The translations under genes were made by a program, and so were the position numbers. Positions 24,623 to 32,517 of a stretch of DNA of 64,000 bases are shown here, in pieces (position 1 is the stretch's first letter; the number at the start of each line of letters is the position of its first letter). The stretch spans positions 62,001 through 126,000 of the forward strand of contig VBWA01000009.1 in NCBI GenBank assembly GCA_006218025.1, given 5' to 3'. A model generated the notes under the pieces. The model did no database searches, was not told the origin of the DNA, and was given only the letters and a program-made list of their open reading frames with translations. Source of the stretch: Rhodocyclaceae bacterium (GTDB lineage: Bacteria; Pseudomonadota; Gammaproteobacteria; Burkholderiales; Rhodocyclaceae).

Positions 24623-27262
24623 TTATCGGACATATTTCATGTTTAGACCCATCTTATAAAGCTGACCAACACGCCACCACCCAGCATAGCCTGGACGGTC
24701 TTCAAACATACGTATCGCCTTCATGCGATGGAGCGATTCACGCACCGATTTTTCACTAAATTTGGTCTTGGCACATAGTTGGGCAACGAGAGCTTCATGC
24801 TCAAAAGGAGTGCTCAAGCCATTAAACGCCGCGACAAACTTCGCTACCTTTGACTGATCATCAGCATCCGCATTCGCGGACGGCTCGTCGAAGTTTAGCG
24901 AAAGTAGGTGCGACAGTTCCTGTTTCGTTTCGCTGATGAACTCGCCCGACGCATCATCGTATGCTTGATTGAGAAGTGTTGAACTGACTCTCCCATCTGA
25001 ATCAATGGGATCGTTTGAGGCTGCGGCCAGACGATCTAGTTTCTTAAGGAATGAGAGGTAGAGACGCGGATAGAACGTAGCCTTATTGGTATCGTCTCCG
25101 CCCGTATCAGAGAAATAGAGCCTTAGGAAGGTGGCAGTAGATAAGTTATTCCGTCTCAGCCTCTGGGGAAAAATCCTTAGTAAGAGCTCTGTCGCGCTCT
25201 GCTCAGACAGCGCACCACGTTCTACACGCGACCATTGTTCAGCAATCTCTTTGCAAACGTCTGGAAACTGATTTTGAATCCAGTCAAGCGTAGGGATGCG
25301 CGAAATTGCAAAGTTAAGAATCGAAGCGGCGCTCCACTTTAATGTAACGCTACGCCCTTCCATCTGCTGTTCGATGTTCTGTATGGAATCAGTCGCAAGA
25401 TCCTCTCGAACGAACGCTCGAAGACCAACCTTGCTGGCAAGTGACGTGTCATTCTGAATCGTGCTCATCAATTCGAACAGCGATCCGACAAACTGTTTGA
25501 TGCTTGCAGCTGGCACTAGAGTTTCTAAGCCATCAATTAGGAAAACTCGGGGGCCGGGCAAATTGACAATAAGAGATTTGATCTTAAGTCGATCTGCTAA
25601 CACCTTAGGGTCCAGATCTTGTGACGCATACTCCGCTAGTACCTGCGGAAGTCCGATATTCGACGGGCGCTCAACGGCAGCCCGGAGAAGCGACCACCAG
25701 AATATGGGCGCATCGAATTTACATTTTTCAAGCCATGCTTGTGCTTCTACCGATTGGCTTTGAAGTGCAGAAGTTCCTTCTTCATCCGCCGCCACCAAAA
25801 TGGGCGTGCCTAGCTGGCGCACATAGAGTTCTTTAACGAGTCGGGTTTTGCCTGTTCCCTTTCGCCCCAATACATAGGAATAAGGATTTCCAGAGAAAAA
25901 GAGCTTCTCGATCTCAGGAATATGGATGAACTGCCCTGGGTCCTTTGCTCCAGATAGCGACGATCCTCCATGTGATTGAACGGTAGATGCTGGAGAAAAG
26001 GATGCCTTGGTTGCGTCCCTTCGACGCCCTAGTGGCAGCGCTAAAGCTTCACGCAGCAAGTTCAACGAGGCAATGTTGTCTGATTGAAGTTTAGATACGC
26101 TTGGCAACGATGGTTCCAGTAGCGCGCGGTCAAGATACCAATCTATCCAATTCAGCGACAAATCCTCAACTGACGCCACGCCACCAGAGGTTTCGAGTAC
26201 ACCTGCGAGTTCGCTCAATAGGGCATCCCGCAGGCGTGCCTCAACAGGTGAAGCCGCCGCTACCGCCGCTCGATTGGGGTCGAGCGAAAAGCTAACGAAG
26301 ACGCCAGGTACAGATGATGTGTTGGAAAATATCGAGCGAACAACCCGCCGCAACTCCGATGGAACGGTCGCAGTGTTGAAGTCAGTTCTAGCAAACACGA
26401 CCGCTGATCCAGGCAGATTGCTCATAAGTGGCAGGACGGAAGATGCGATACCTGTACGATGATCCACCATAACGACATCGTAGTCGTCCCCGTGAGCTGA
26501 CAATGCTTCTTTAAGCCCTATGGCAGCATTCTCGAAAATTCGAGTGTCCAAGGGCGCGGTTGCCACTAGCAGCGCGAAATCTAGATCAGCTCCTTCAATT
26601 CTTGGCCGACACGGCAAAAGATCAATTCGTCCTGTAGATTGGCCGGAGTAGGCACCTGCAATTGGGGAGAAAGTTTCAGCCCACCCACATAAACCCATTA
26701 AAGTCTGTGAGAACTGATCTGCAGATACGCCAAACAAGAGATCCAAAGACGGCGCCTCAATATCAGCGTCGACTAGCAGAACTCGGTGGCCATCATCCGC
26801 CAAGGCCTTCGCCAACAAGGCAAGCACACTTGACCGGCCTTGCCCACCTTTGTAACCATAAAAGTGGACAAACTGCTGTTTAGGGCACGCTACTGAATGG
26901 CGCTGCTTTGAAGAGGTTGAGGTTCCGAGAAACGAGGATACCCAAGTTGGGTGCCGAGCTAACGTGACCCATTTTTGCTTAGCATCCGCCTCTTCGCGCG
27001 TCAGCGGATTCACTGATATTGGCAGCTTGGACATGATTCTCGCAAGAGACACCGGGCGAGCATCGTTTTCTTGTATGAGGAGTTCCTCCAGTCGCGCCAA
27101 GCGAGCATCGTTGTCGAGAAGCGCGAATGTTGAGCTAACCGCATCAACATGAAGTGTAGGTGGAACAAAAGCAATCGTTACCTGTTCCAGCGCAGGTGGC
27201 ATATGGTCATCCCTTGGCGTCGCAAGGGCTTGCAATAGCTCGATAGTTTCGGAAATTGACAT
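24623..27262 (-). CDS. Two-module P-loop NTPase (ParA/MinD-like plus AAA/STAND-like)
   Basis: An 879-aa protein of unknown function. After about 125 residues of mixed helices, a SIMIBI/ParA-type module begins: deviant Walker A in YGYKGGQGRSS near 138, then RVLLVDADIEAPSLDLLFG and VVMVDHRTGIASS. A second P-loop lies near residue 465, GRKGTGKTRL, with a Walker-B-like PRVFLIDGLETL near 565, followed by an alpha-helical C-terminus. Tandem KGGxGR plus AAA/STAND ATPases are common in conflict systems. The start codon overlaps the stop of the small upstream gene (TGATG), so they form a coupled pair. The pair converges on the GHKL/TIR operon with 177 bases between the stops. An in-frame GTG at 27265 is an alternative start. 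Confidence 0.6.
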   Translation of the reverse strand: MSISETIELLQALATPRDDHMPPALEQVTIAFVPPTLHVDAVSSTFALLDNDARLARLEELLIQENDARPVSLARIMSKLPISVNPLTREEADAKQKWVTLARHPTWVSSFLGTSTSSKQRHSVACPKQQFVHFYGYKGGQGRSSVLALLAKALADDGHRVLLVDADIEAPSLDLLFGVSADQFSQTLMGLCGWAETFSPIAGAYSGQSTGRIDLLPCRPRIEGADLDFALLVATAPLDTRIFENAAIGLKEALSAHGDDYDVVMVDHRTGIASSVLPLMSNLPGSAVVFARTDFNTATVPSELRRVVRSIFSNTSSVPGVFVSFSLDPNRAAVAAASPVEARLRDALLSELAGVLETSGGVASVEDLSLNWIDWYLDRALLEPSLPSVSKLQSDNIASLNLLREALALPLGRRRDATKASFSPASTVQSHGGSSLSGAKDPGQFIHIPEIEKLFFSGNPYSYVLGRKGTGKTRLVKELYVRQLGTPILVAADEEGTSALQSQSVEAQAWLEKCKFDAPIFWWSLLRAAVERPSNIGLPQVLAEYASQDLDPKVLADRLKIKSLIVNLPGPRVFLIDGLETLVPAASIKQFVGSLFELMSTIQNDTSLASKVGLRAFVREDLATDSIQNIEQQMEGRSVTLKWSAASILNFAISRIPTLDWIQNQFPDVCKEIAEQWSRVERGALSEQSATELLLRIFPQRLRRNNLSTATFLRLYFSDTGGDDTNKATFYPRLYLSFLKKLDRLAAASNDPIDSDGRVSSTLLNQAYDDASGEFISETKQELSHLLSLNFDEPSANADADDQSKVAKFVAAFNGLSTPFEHEALVAQLCAKTKFSEKSVRESLHRMKAIRMFEDRPGYAGWWRVGQLYKMGLNMKYVR

Positions 27263-27705
27263 CACAATTGAACTCCTAGCGTAGCGCCATGTGTGACTAG
27301 AAAAACACGCAAATTATTGCAAGTCGCTTCAAGTGCAAAGACGCGCTTAATAGGTGTTTCATCTACTCCACCCCAATCCCCATGCTGCCTGCTATACCTA
27401 ATGAAAGGGTAATTGTGCCCGGGTACGCCGATTGGGCTCCCTTGCTTTCCTTGGCATGTAATTGCGCTTAGATCCGTTTTTAACTGCGCAGAGAATGATG
27501 AAAGTTGCGCTGATACGACTGACGTCGGAGCCATTGCATTCGCAGCGAATTGGAGCATTGTAGGAACATCATGCCCGCCATTCTGAGCCGGGATATTGGC
27601 ATCTTTCAACGCGAGTTCTATCGCAACAAGTATGCAATAGGCACTTAGCAGAGGTTCTTGCGTTGCCGGATTCAGAAAAGCTCTTTTGTTTGATGTAAAA
27701 GACAT
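27262..27705 (-). CDS. Small protein with HEPN-like features, partner of the P-loop protein
   Basis: A 147-aa protein from ATG 27705, or 160 aa if the TTG at 27744 is used; neither has a clear Shine-Dalgarno sequence. The segment LLSAYCILVAIELALKD followed by GGHDVPTML resembles the helix-GHD layout of HEPN-type domains, but I see no RX4-6H ribonuclease motif, and the middle contains Gly/Pro-rich NYPFIRYSRQHGDWGG. It is the first gene of a two-gene operon with the tandem P-loop NTPase. Function is unknown; a regulatory or sensor partner is plausible from the coupling. Confidence 0.5.
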   Translation of the reverse strand: MSFTSNKRAFLNPATQEPLLSAYCILVAIELALKDANIPAQNGGHDVPTMLQFAANAMAPTSVVSAQLSSFSAQLKTDLSAITCQGKQGSPIGVPGHNYPFIRYSRQHGDWGGVDETPIKRVFALEATCNNLRVFLVTHGATLGVQL

Positions 27706-27744
27706 ATCCGAAAATATTCCCAGTAAATCTTCCCATGGTACCAA

Positions 27745-27982
27745 TGGAGAAGCCTGATAGATATCGATTGTCTCACGATGTCCTGGCCTTACAGGAATGG
27801 AATTACATATATGGGATTATTTTGTGCTTTGCCTCCTAGAAGTCTTCGACGACCGACTGCACTCCGGAGTATTGTAGGCTGCATAGATTCAGTAGCCATT
27901 GATTACTGAGCATATGTTCGAGAGCCGCGTTAGCCAAGCAACGCCCACTCGACTGGAATTCAGGAACTATCCGCCCCAACCA
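27745..27982. other. AT-rich upstream region of the small-protein/P-loop operon
   Basis: No coding sequence was found. The region is AT-rich near the operon (for example ATTACATATATGGGATTATT at 27802-27821), which suits a promoter firing leftwards. No specific operator could be identified. GC-rich sequence resumes near 27980, giving the right edge of the low-GC island. Confidence 0.4.
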
Positions 27983-28216
27983 TCACGCCGCCCTCAACCC
28001 AGATATTTCCCGCGCCTCCCCCGCCGTCGCCGGCCGCCGCCCGTAACGGTCGCACACATCCACGATCTTCGTCACCAGCTCGGCATTGCTCGCCGCCGGC
28101 CGCGCCGGGTCGAAGTGCAGCTTGTCTTTCAGGGCGGTGCGGCAATGGCCGCCCGCTTCGAGGCACCACTGCTTGACCTCGAACTGATAACGCGAGCTGC
28201 CGGCGGCGACCCGGAT
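27983..28216 (-). pseudogene. C-terminal remnant of a BKACE (DUF849) enzyme
   Basis: Directly after the fic stop codon and in the same frame, about 77 codons encode a sequence ending NAELVTKIVDVCDRYGRR and ATAGEAREISGL. This matches the C-terminus typical of beta-keto acid cleavage enzymes (3-keto-5-aminohexanoate cleavage enzyme family). There is no start codon and no N-terminal two thirds of the enzyme, so it is a gene remnant, probably left by the rearrangement that brought fic here. Confidence 0.6.
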
Positions 28217-29260
28217 TCATTCATACCAGACCCCCCGTCCCGCCCCGTGCTGCTTTAGCTGCCCCTGCTTGACCAAGGCCCGGAAATGCTGCTTGAGTGT
28301 GTTGCGATTGCCGCCGGTCAGCCGGATCGCATCGCCCATCGTCACGCGTCCGTGTTCCCTCGCGAACTCGACGATCTGCAGCGAGAGTGCGGGCAATGCG
28401 GCCAGCACGATTTTTTCGCGTTCCACCTTGCGATTCAGGCGTCGCACCTGCTCGGCCAGCGCGCGCAGGAAGAAGACCAGCCAGGGCTGCCAGTTCGGAG
28501 CTTCGGTGCGGATCGTGCCTTGCGTCTGCCGCAGCGCGAGGTAATAGGCTTCCTTGCTCTGCTCGATCACGCTTTCCAGCGAGCTGTAGGGCACATAGGC
28601 GTAGCCGGCCTGCAGCAGCAACAGCGTGGTCAGCACCCGGCTCAGGCGTCCGTTGCCGTCCTGAAAAGGGTGGATCTCCAGAAACACCACGACCCAGATG
28701 CCGATCAGCAGCAGGGGGTGGAGCCGCGCGGCGGCACGCTCGTCGTTGAACCACGTGACCAGTTCAGTCATCAGGCGGGGCGTATCGAAGGGCGTAGCGG
28801 TTTCGAACACCACGCCCAGCTGCTTGCCGTCCTCGTCGAAGGCGACCACGCTGTTGGTGGATGTCTTGTAGTTGCCCCGATGCATGGCGTCTTTCTCGCT
28901 ATAAGTCAGCAGATCACGGTGCAACTGCTTGATGTGGTTCTCGGTCAGCGCGATGTCCGGCCAGGACGAGAAGACCAGTTCCATGACCTCGGCGTAGCCT
29001 GCCACCTCCTGTTCGTCGCGGGTGGCGAAGGACTTGATCTGCAGCCTGGACAGCAGACGCTCGACTTCACGGTCCGACAGCCGGCTGCCCTCGATGCGGG
29101 TGGACGAGCCGATGCTCTCGATGGTGGCGACGCGCAGCAGGGCCGAAAGCCGGTCCGGCGCCAGGGCGCCGAGCGCGCGCCAAGCCCCCTTGAACTCATC
29201 GATGCCGGCGATGAGGCCAAGAATCTCGGGGGTGATCTGGATGGCGTCGGAGCGGATCAT
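28217..29260 (-). CDS. Fic-domain protein (predicted AMPylator) with N-terminal inhibitory motif
   Basis: A 347-aa Fic protein, expected to transfer AMP or a related group from a nucleotide to target proteins. The catalytic loop HPFQDGNGR lies near residue 196 and is intact. The inhibitory motif (S/T)xxxE(G/N) is present as STRIEG near residue 58, N-terminal to the Fic core, which makes it a self-inhibited class II Fic protein. The C-terminus (about 275-347) looks like a winged helix (VTMGDAIRLTGGNRNTLKQHF). It starts at ATG 29260; an upstream GTG-like extension adds little. An 88-base segment of this gene recurs at 31388-31475. Small Fic proteins of this type are often on mobile islands. Confidence 0.9.
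   Translation of the reverse strand: MIRSDAIQITPEILGLIAGIDEFKGAWRALGALAPDRLSALLRVATIESIGSSTRIEGSRLSDREVERLLSRLQIKSFATRDEQEVAGYAEVMELVFSSWPDIALTENHIKQLHRDLLTYSEKDAMHRGNYKTSTNSVVAFDEDGKQLGVVFETATPFDTPRLMTELVTWFNDERAAARLHPLLLIGIWVVVFLEIHPFQDGNGRLSRVLTTLLLLQAGYAYVPYSSLESVIEQSKEAYYLALRQTQGTIRTEAPNWQPWLVFFLRALAEQVRRLNRKVEREKIVLAALPALSLQIVEFAREHGRVTMGDAIRLTGGNRNTLKQHFRALVKQGQLKQHGAGRGVWYE
28546..28633. repeat. 88-base segment duplicated at 31388-31475
   Basis: This stretch of fic, starting AGGCTTCCTTGCTCTG, reappears in the same orientation at 31388-31475 with only a few mismatches. The second copy is a detached fic fragment. Confidence 0.9.
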
Positions 29261-29414
29261 GGCAACCAATACTACACCCATTTACACCCATTCTGTCATG
29301 GGCGGTCGGCGCATTGATCAAGGCATACACGGCGGCCGGTGTCTCGCCAAGGGGCAGGGATCACGTCTGAGTACGGCTCAGAGTCTGTGAATTCATTGGC
29401 ACCGGCCTCCCCAA

Positions 29415-29512
29415 CCGTCATTCCGGCGCAAGCCGGAATCCAGTGCGCACTGCTGGTAGCCGTGATAGCGATCAGATAAAGAAGCTGGACCCCGGCCTTC
29501 GCCGGGGTGACG
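29415..29512. repeat. Paired REP-like palindromes
   Basis: Two palindromic units, 29415-29444 (core TTCCGGCGCAAGCCGGAA) and 29484-29512 (core CCCCGGCCTTCGCCGGGG), face each other about 40 bases apart. Both are common extragenic repeats in proteobacteria and together could fold as a REP-type element. They lie in the gap between fic and vapB. Confidence 0.8.
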
Positions 29513-29571
29513 AGTGCGGAAATGGTCGGCCACGGCAGGCGTTGTGCGCGACTTGAATTCCTTGACTGTCG

Positions 29572-29597
29572 ATGGTATAAACCACGGTATATACCAT
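29572..29597. promoter_or_regulatory. Operator of the VapBC pair
   Basis: ATGGTATA (29572-29579) and TATACCAT (29590-29597) form a perfect 8-base inverted repeat 18 bases before the antitoxin start. A TTGACT hexamer at 29562 may be the -35 element. This fits autorepression by a VapB-VapC complex. Confidence 0.7.
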
Positions 29598-29615
29598 TCT
29601 GCAAGGAGCCTTGAC

Positions 29616-29870
29616 ATGCATACCGCCAAGCTATTCAAGAACGGCCGCAGCCAGGCCGTGCGGCTGCCGGCCGAGTTCCGCTTCGAGGGCGACGAAGTGC
29701 TGATCCGGCGCGACCCGGACACCGGCGATGTCATCCTGAGTCCGCGCAACCGCAAGTTCTCGGACTGGTTGAAGCTGCGTGACAAGCTGATTGCCGAAGC
29801 ACCCGAGGAATTCGAAAACTTCGATATCCCGCGCGACCTGGAACCGCCCGTCGAGCGCGAATGGCCGTGA
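29616..29870 (+). CDS. vapB: VapB-type antitoxin (AbrB/SpoVT fold)
   Basis: An 84-aa antitoxin with the swapped-hairpin AbrB fold at the N-terminus ([20 protein letters not shown]). Its acidic C-terminus ([15 protein letters not shown]) would occupy the toxin active site. The ATG at 29616 has an AAGGAG sequence nine bases upstream; a longer in-frame start at 29514 would run through the operator and is rejected. It overlaps vapC by 10 bases, and the complex probably binds the inverted repeat at 29572. Confidence 0.92.
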   Translation: MHTAKLFKNGRSQAVRLPAEFRFEGDEVLIRRDPDTGDVILSPRNRKFSDWLKLRDKLIAEAPEEFENFDIPRDLEPPVEREWP

Positions 29871-30313
29871 GCGGCACACCCCGCTACCTGCTCGATACCA
29901 ATGCGGCGTCGGCCCTGATACGGGGGGCGGGCAGTCAGCCATTGCAGGATTTGGTCATCGAATATGGCGCCTGCATCTCGGTCATCACCGAAGCCGAATT
30001 GCGCTTCGGTATCGTGCGCCGGCCCGAAGCCACCCGCCTGGCCAAAGCCGTCGAGAATTTCCTGCAAGACATTCCCGTCTTGCCCTGGACGTCCGCAACC
30101 GCCAAGGTCTATGCGAACCTGCGCGCCCGCATGGAAATCCGTGGCCTGAGTCTATCCGCGATGGACCTGCTCATCGCCGCACACGCCCTGACGGAAGACT
30201 GCACCCTTGTGAGCGCCGACAAAGTGTTCGCCCACGTGCCCGGCCTGCGCGTGCTCGACTGGTCGGCGAGCTCGGCGACAAGGAAAGCCGCGAAGTCGCC
30301 CAAAGCGAGCTGA
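29861..30313 (+). CDS. vapC: VapC-type PIN-domain ribonuclease toxin
   Basis: A 150-aa PIN-domain protein, predicted to cleave RNA (VapC enzymes typically cut initiator tRNA or rRNA). The acidic catalytic set is visible: Asp in YLLDTNAAS near residue 12, Glu in ITEAELRFG near 45, Asp in [10 protein letters not shown] near 100 and Asp in LVSADKVF near 119. The start overlaps the antitoxin stop; a GTG at 29867 is an alternative. The C-terminus ([14 protein letters not shown]) is longer than usual and may have been extended by neighbouring repeat sequence. The gene is followed by two copies of the dispersed repeat. Confidence 0.92.
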   Translation: MAVSGTPRYLLDTNAASALIRGAGSQPLQDLVIEYGACISVITEAELRFGIVRRPEATRLAKAVENFLQDIPVLPWTSATAKVYANLRARMEIRGLSLSAMDLLIAAHALTEDCTLVSADKVFAHVPGLRVLDWSASSATRKAAKSPKAS

Positions 30314-30323
30314 GCACTTTTGG

Positions 30324-30350
30324 AAAGTCGGCGCTGGCGGTACGGCGGTT
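30324..30350 (+). repeat. Dispersed repeat copy
   Basis: AAAGTCGGCGCTGGCGGTAC then GGCGGTT, exactly 60 bases before a second copy at 30384. Confidence 0.6.
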
Positions 30351-30383
30351 GTTCGGCCACAACGGTCGTACTGTCCAATACAG

Positions 30384-30410
30384 AAAGTCGGCGCTGGCGA
30401 TACGGCAGTT
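30384..30410 (+). repeat. Dispersed repeat copy
   Basis: AAAGTCGGCGCTGGCGATAC then GGCAGTT; second of a tandem pair with the copy at 30324. Confidence 0.6.
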
Positions 30411-30481
30411 CTCAGCCTAAGCGGCCATTCGCATAACAGGCCTTCGGCACTACCGCGCCAGTTCAGGGGCGCGGGGTGGCT

Positions 30482-30844
30482 TTAGCGCGCAGTGCCTTCC
30501 GCAACGCCAGCCTGGGTCGCTCTTCGTCGTTTGGGCGCCGCCGGCACAAGCTCGATCTTGAGCGTGCAGCCGACGGCGGCGGCGTATCGCTTTAGCGAGG
30601 CCACCGAGGGCGCATGCTTGCCCGCGGACTCAAGACGCGAGATGGCGCTCTTGGTGGTGCCCATGCGGTCGGCGACCGCTTCCTGGGTCAGACCGGCGCG
30701 AGCGCGGGCGGCCAACATTTCATGGGCGAGAGCGTATTCGACCCCAAGCGCTTCATAGGCTTCGCCAAAGCCACGCCGCTTGGCTGCCTTTTCAAGGAAG
30801 GCCTTGTGATCGTGAGCCACAGCCTGGAATTTCAGATCAGCCAT
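30482..30844 (-). CDS. XRE-family antitoxin (HigA-like)
   Basis: A 120-aa protein with a helix-turn-helix of the XRE/Cro type at about residues 45-100 (GLTQEAVADRMGTTKSAISRLE). It has a basic C-terminus. It overlaps the end of the upstream toxin gene by eight bases, the toxin-first order of HigBA modules. It should neutralise the toxin and repress the pair. Confidence 0.88.
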   Translation of the reverse strand: MADLKFQAVAHDHKAFLEKAAKRRGFGEAYEALGVEYALAHEMLAARARAGLTQEAVADRMGTTKSAISRLESAGKHAPSVASLKRYAAAVGCTLKIELVPAAPKRRRATQAGVAEGTAR

Positions 30845-31163
30845 TTTGAATCTCCTTCAATCGCTTCCGAGCGAGTTTGACTTCACGGTCCGGCGTTTGT
30901 TGCGACTTCTTGATAAAGGCATGCAGAACGATCACACGCCGCCCGACGAGAAAACAATAGAACGCCCGGCCAATACCCGAGCGACCGCGCGGCCGCAACT
31001 CGAACAGGCCGTCGCCGAACGCTCGCGAATACGGCAGCTTCAGGTTGGGGCCATGCTCGATCAGCAATTCGACGATTCGCGCGTAGTCCGCGAGAACATC
31101 GACCGGCCAGGATTCGATCTCGGCCAGCACTCGGAAATGGAAGTACTCAACAGAAAATGCCAT
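30837..31163 (-). CDS. RelE/HigB-like toxin (Gp49 family)
   Basis: A 108-aa basic protein of the phage-derived Gp49-like/HigB family in the RelE superfamily, predicted to cleave mRNA at the ribosome. Visible family features are SRAFGDGLFELRPRGRSGIGRAFY and VIVLHAFIKKSQQTP, then a Lys/Arg-rich helix EVKLARKRLKEI. It is the first gene of the pair; the start is the only ATG before the conserved domain. No operator was spotted upstream. Confidence 0.88.
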   Translation of the reverse strand: MAFSVEYFHFRVLAEIESWPVDVLADYARIVELLIEHGPNLKLPYSRAFGDGLFELRPRGRSGIGRAFYCFLVGRRVIVLHAFIKKSQQTPDREVKLARKRLKEIQNG

Positions 31164-31172
31164 GGATGCAGG

Positions 31173-31508
31173 TTAGCAATAATGCGAACTTTCGTCAATG
31201 CGGCTTCGAGTCGACGTCAGGCCGCTTTGGAATACAGCGCGGTTTCCAGTTCGCGGATGGCGGCAAGCTAGTTCTGCTTGCCGCCGAAGAGCTTGACGAT
31301 CGGCGTTGGCATTGACCAGCGCCTGGCGCATGCGCTCGGCGTGGTCGATGTTTTCGCAGAAGACGATGGTCTTGACGAAGCGGTCGGAGGCTTCCTTGCT
31401 CTGCTCGATCACGCTTTCCAGCGAGCTGTAGGGCACATAGGCATAGCCGGCCTGCAGCAACAGGAGTGTGGTCAGTGCCCAGAGTCGGCGCTGGCGACAC
31501 GGCGGCAC
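31173..31508 (-). pseudogene. Chimeric debris: fic fragment joined to type I restriction HsdR-like fragment
   Basis: The open frame reads a fic-identical stretch (QAGYAYVPYSSLESVIEQSK) and then, in frame, KTIVFCENIDHAERMRQALV. The latter resembles the helicase region of type I restriction R subunits. In another frame downstream, KLFGGKQN, a TAG, then LAAIRELETALYSKAA looks like a C-terminal tail of a restriction-modification gene with an in-frame stop. None of these pieces is complete. This is a scar of recombination between two defence-related genes, not a working gene. Confidence 0.65.
31388..31475. repeat. Second copy of the 88-base fic segment
   Basis: Same orientation as 28546-28633, with only a few mismatches. 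Confidence 0.9.
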
Positions 31509-31512
31509 GGCG
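31482..31512 (+). repeat. Dispersed repeat copy at the junction of the fic fragment
   Basis: GAGTCGGCGCTGGCGACAC followed by GGCGGCACGGCGG lies at the end of the fic fragment and before the IclR gene, so the repeat marks a rearrangement boundary. Confidence 0.55.
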
Positions 31513-31540
31513 GCAGCGCCGCCGGCTGGCCTTGCCGCGA

Positions 31541-32464
31541 TCAGCCCTTCGGCGGCGACAGTATCTGCGCCATTGCGTCGGCCGCCGCGCGCAATTCGGG
31601 AATGCAGGTCAGCAGTTCGTCCAGCGAGCGGCGTGCCGTCGGCGCATGGCAGGCAACGGCCGCCACCAGCTTGCCGTCGTTGCCGCGCACCGGCACCGCC
31701 ACGGCGACCATGCCGTGCACGAATTCCTCATTGTCGATGCCCACCCCCCGCCGGGCGATCCGCTCCAGTTCCGCTTCGAGCTCGCGGCGATCCGTGATCG
31801 TGCGCGGCGAATGCCGGGTCAGCGCGAGCTGCGCCAGGATGCTGCGCCTCTCCAGCACAGGCATAGCCGCAAGAAAAAGCTTGCCGCTGGCCGTGCAATG
31901 CATCGGCACCCAGGTGCCGGGTTCCAGATGCATGCGCAGGGGCGCCGTGGTGTCTATGCGCTCCACATAGAGCACGCGCCCGGCATCGGGCACGGTCAGA
32001 TTGCAGGTTTCGCCGAGCGAGCGGACCAGGCCTCGCAGAACGGCGCGGCACTCGCGCCGGATGTTGGAGCCGCGCAGCACCCGGAGGGCGAGGGTCGTCG
32101 ACCGGGTGCCGGGGACATAGCCGCGCTCGGCCGGCATGTACAGCAGATAGCCACGCATTTCCATCGACCGCAGCAGGCGCATCAGCGTGCTTTTCGGCAC
32201 CTTCATCATGTGGGCCAACTGCGCCAGGGTCAGCGGCTGGGACGATTCGCTGAGGATTTCCAGAACGGTCAGCGGCCGCAGGCGCCTGATGTCCTCGCTC
32301 GAATCCGCATCATGGGCTGCCTGCTCTTCATTCGTCCCGGGCTCGACCCAGGCCGCAGTCCGATATCGACCCGTCTGGGTCGGCTTCTGTTTGATTTTTC
32401 CGCTCCTCTGCAGATACTTTCGGGGGCGACCGGTCTGCGCCGGTCGATGGTCAGGTCGAAGCAT
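31541..32464 (-). CDS. IclR-family regulator of the GMC-TRAP operon
   Basis: IclR-family regulator, 307 aa from ATG 32464; a GTG at 32491 would add nine residues. The winged helix is at about residues 60-120 (LAQLAHMMKVPKSTLMRLLRSM). The effector domain shows GETCNLTVPDAGRVLYVERIDT, MHCTASGKLFLAAM and DNEEFVHGMVAVAV. An N-terminal extension of about 50 Arg/Gln-rich residues is unusual for the family, so the true start may lie further in. It is the last gene of a same-strand series GMC oxidoreductase, DctP, DctQ, DctM, CBS/BON, IclR, and probably regulates it through the site at 38016. Confidence 0.85.
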   Translation of the reverse strand: MLRPDHRPAQTGRPRKYLQRSGKIKQKPTQTGRYRTAAWVEPGTNEEQAAHDADSSEDIRRLRPLTVLEILSESSQPLTLAQLAHMMKVPKSTLMRLLRSMEMRGYLLYMPAERGYVPGTRSTTLALRVLRGSNIRRECRAVLRGLVRSLGETCNLTVPDAGRVLYVERIDTTAPLRMHLEPGTWVPMHCTASGKLFLAAMPVLERRSILAQLALTRHSPRTITDRRELEAELERIARRGVGIDNEEFVHGMVAVAVPVRGNDGKLVAAVACHAPTARRSLDELLTCIPELRAAADAMAQILSPPKG

Positions 32465-32517
32465 ATTCCAGAATGCTGCTCCGGCTTGCACATCGAATCA
32501 GACGACCGGTCTTCCGG

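Noticed and set aside
28269-29317. Plus-strand frames opposite fic
   Set aside because: Antisense to a gene with an intact Fic motif; no motif of their own.
30324-30410. Two repeats 60 bases apart, resembling the start of a CRISPR array
   Set aside because: Only two copies, and further copies are scattered singly over the window, including inside genes; no cas genes.
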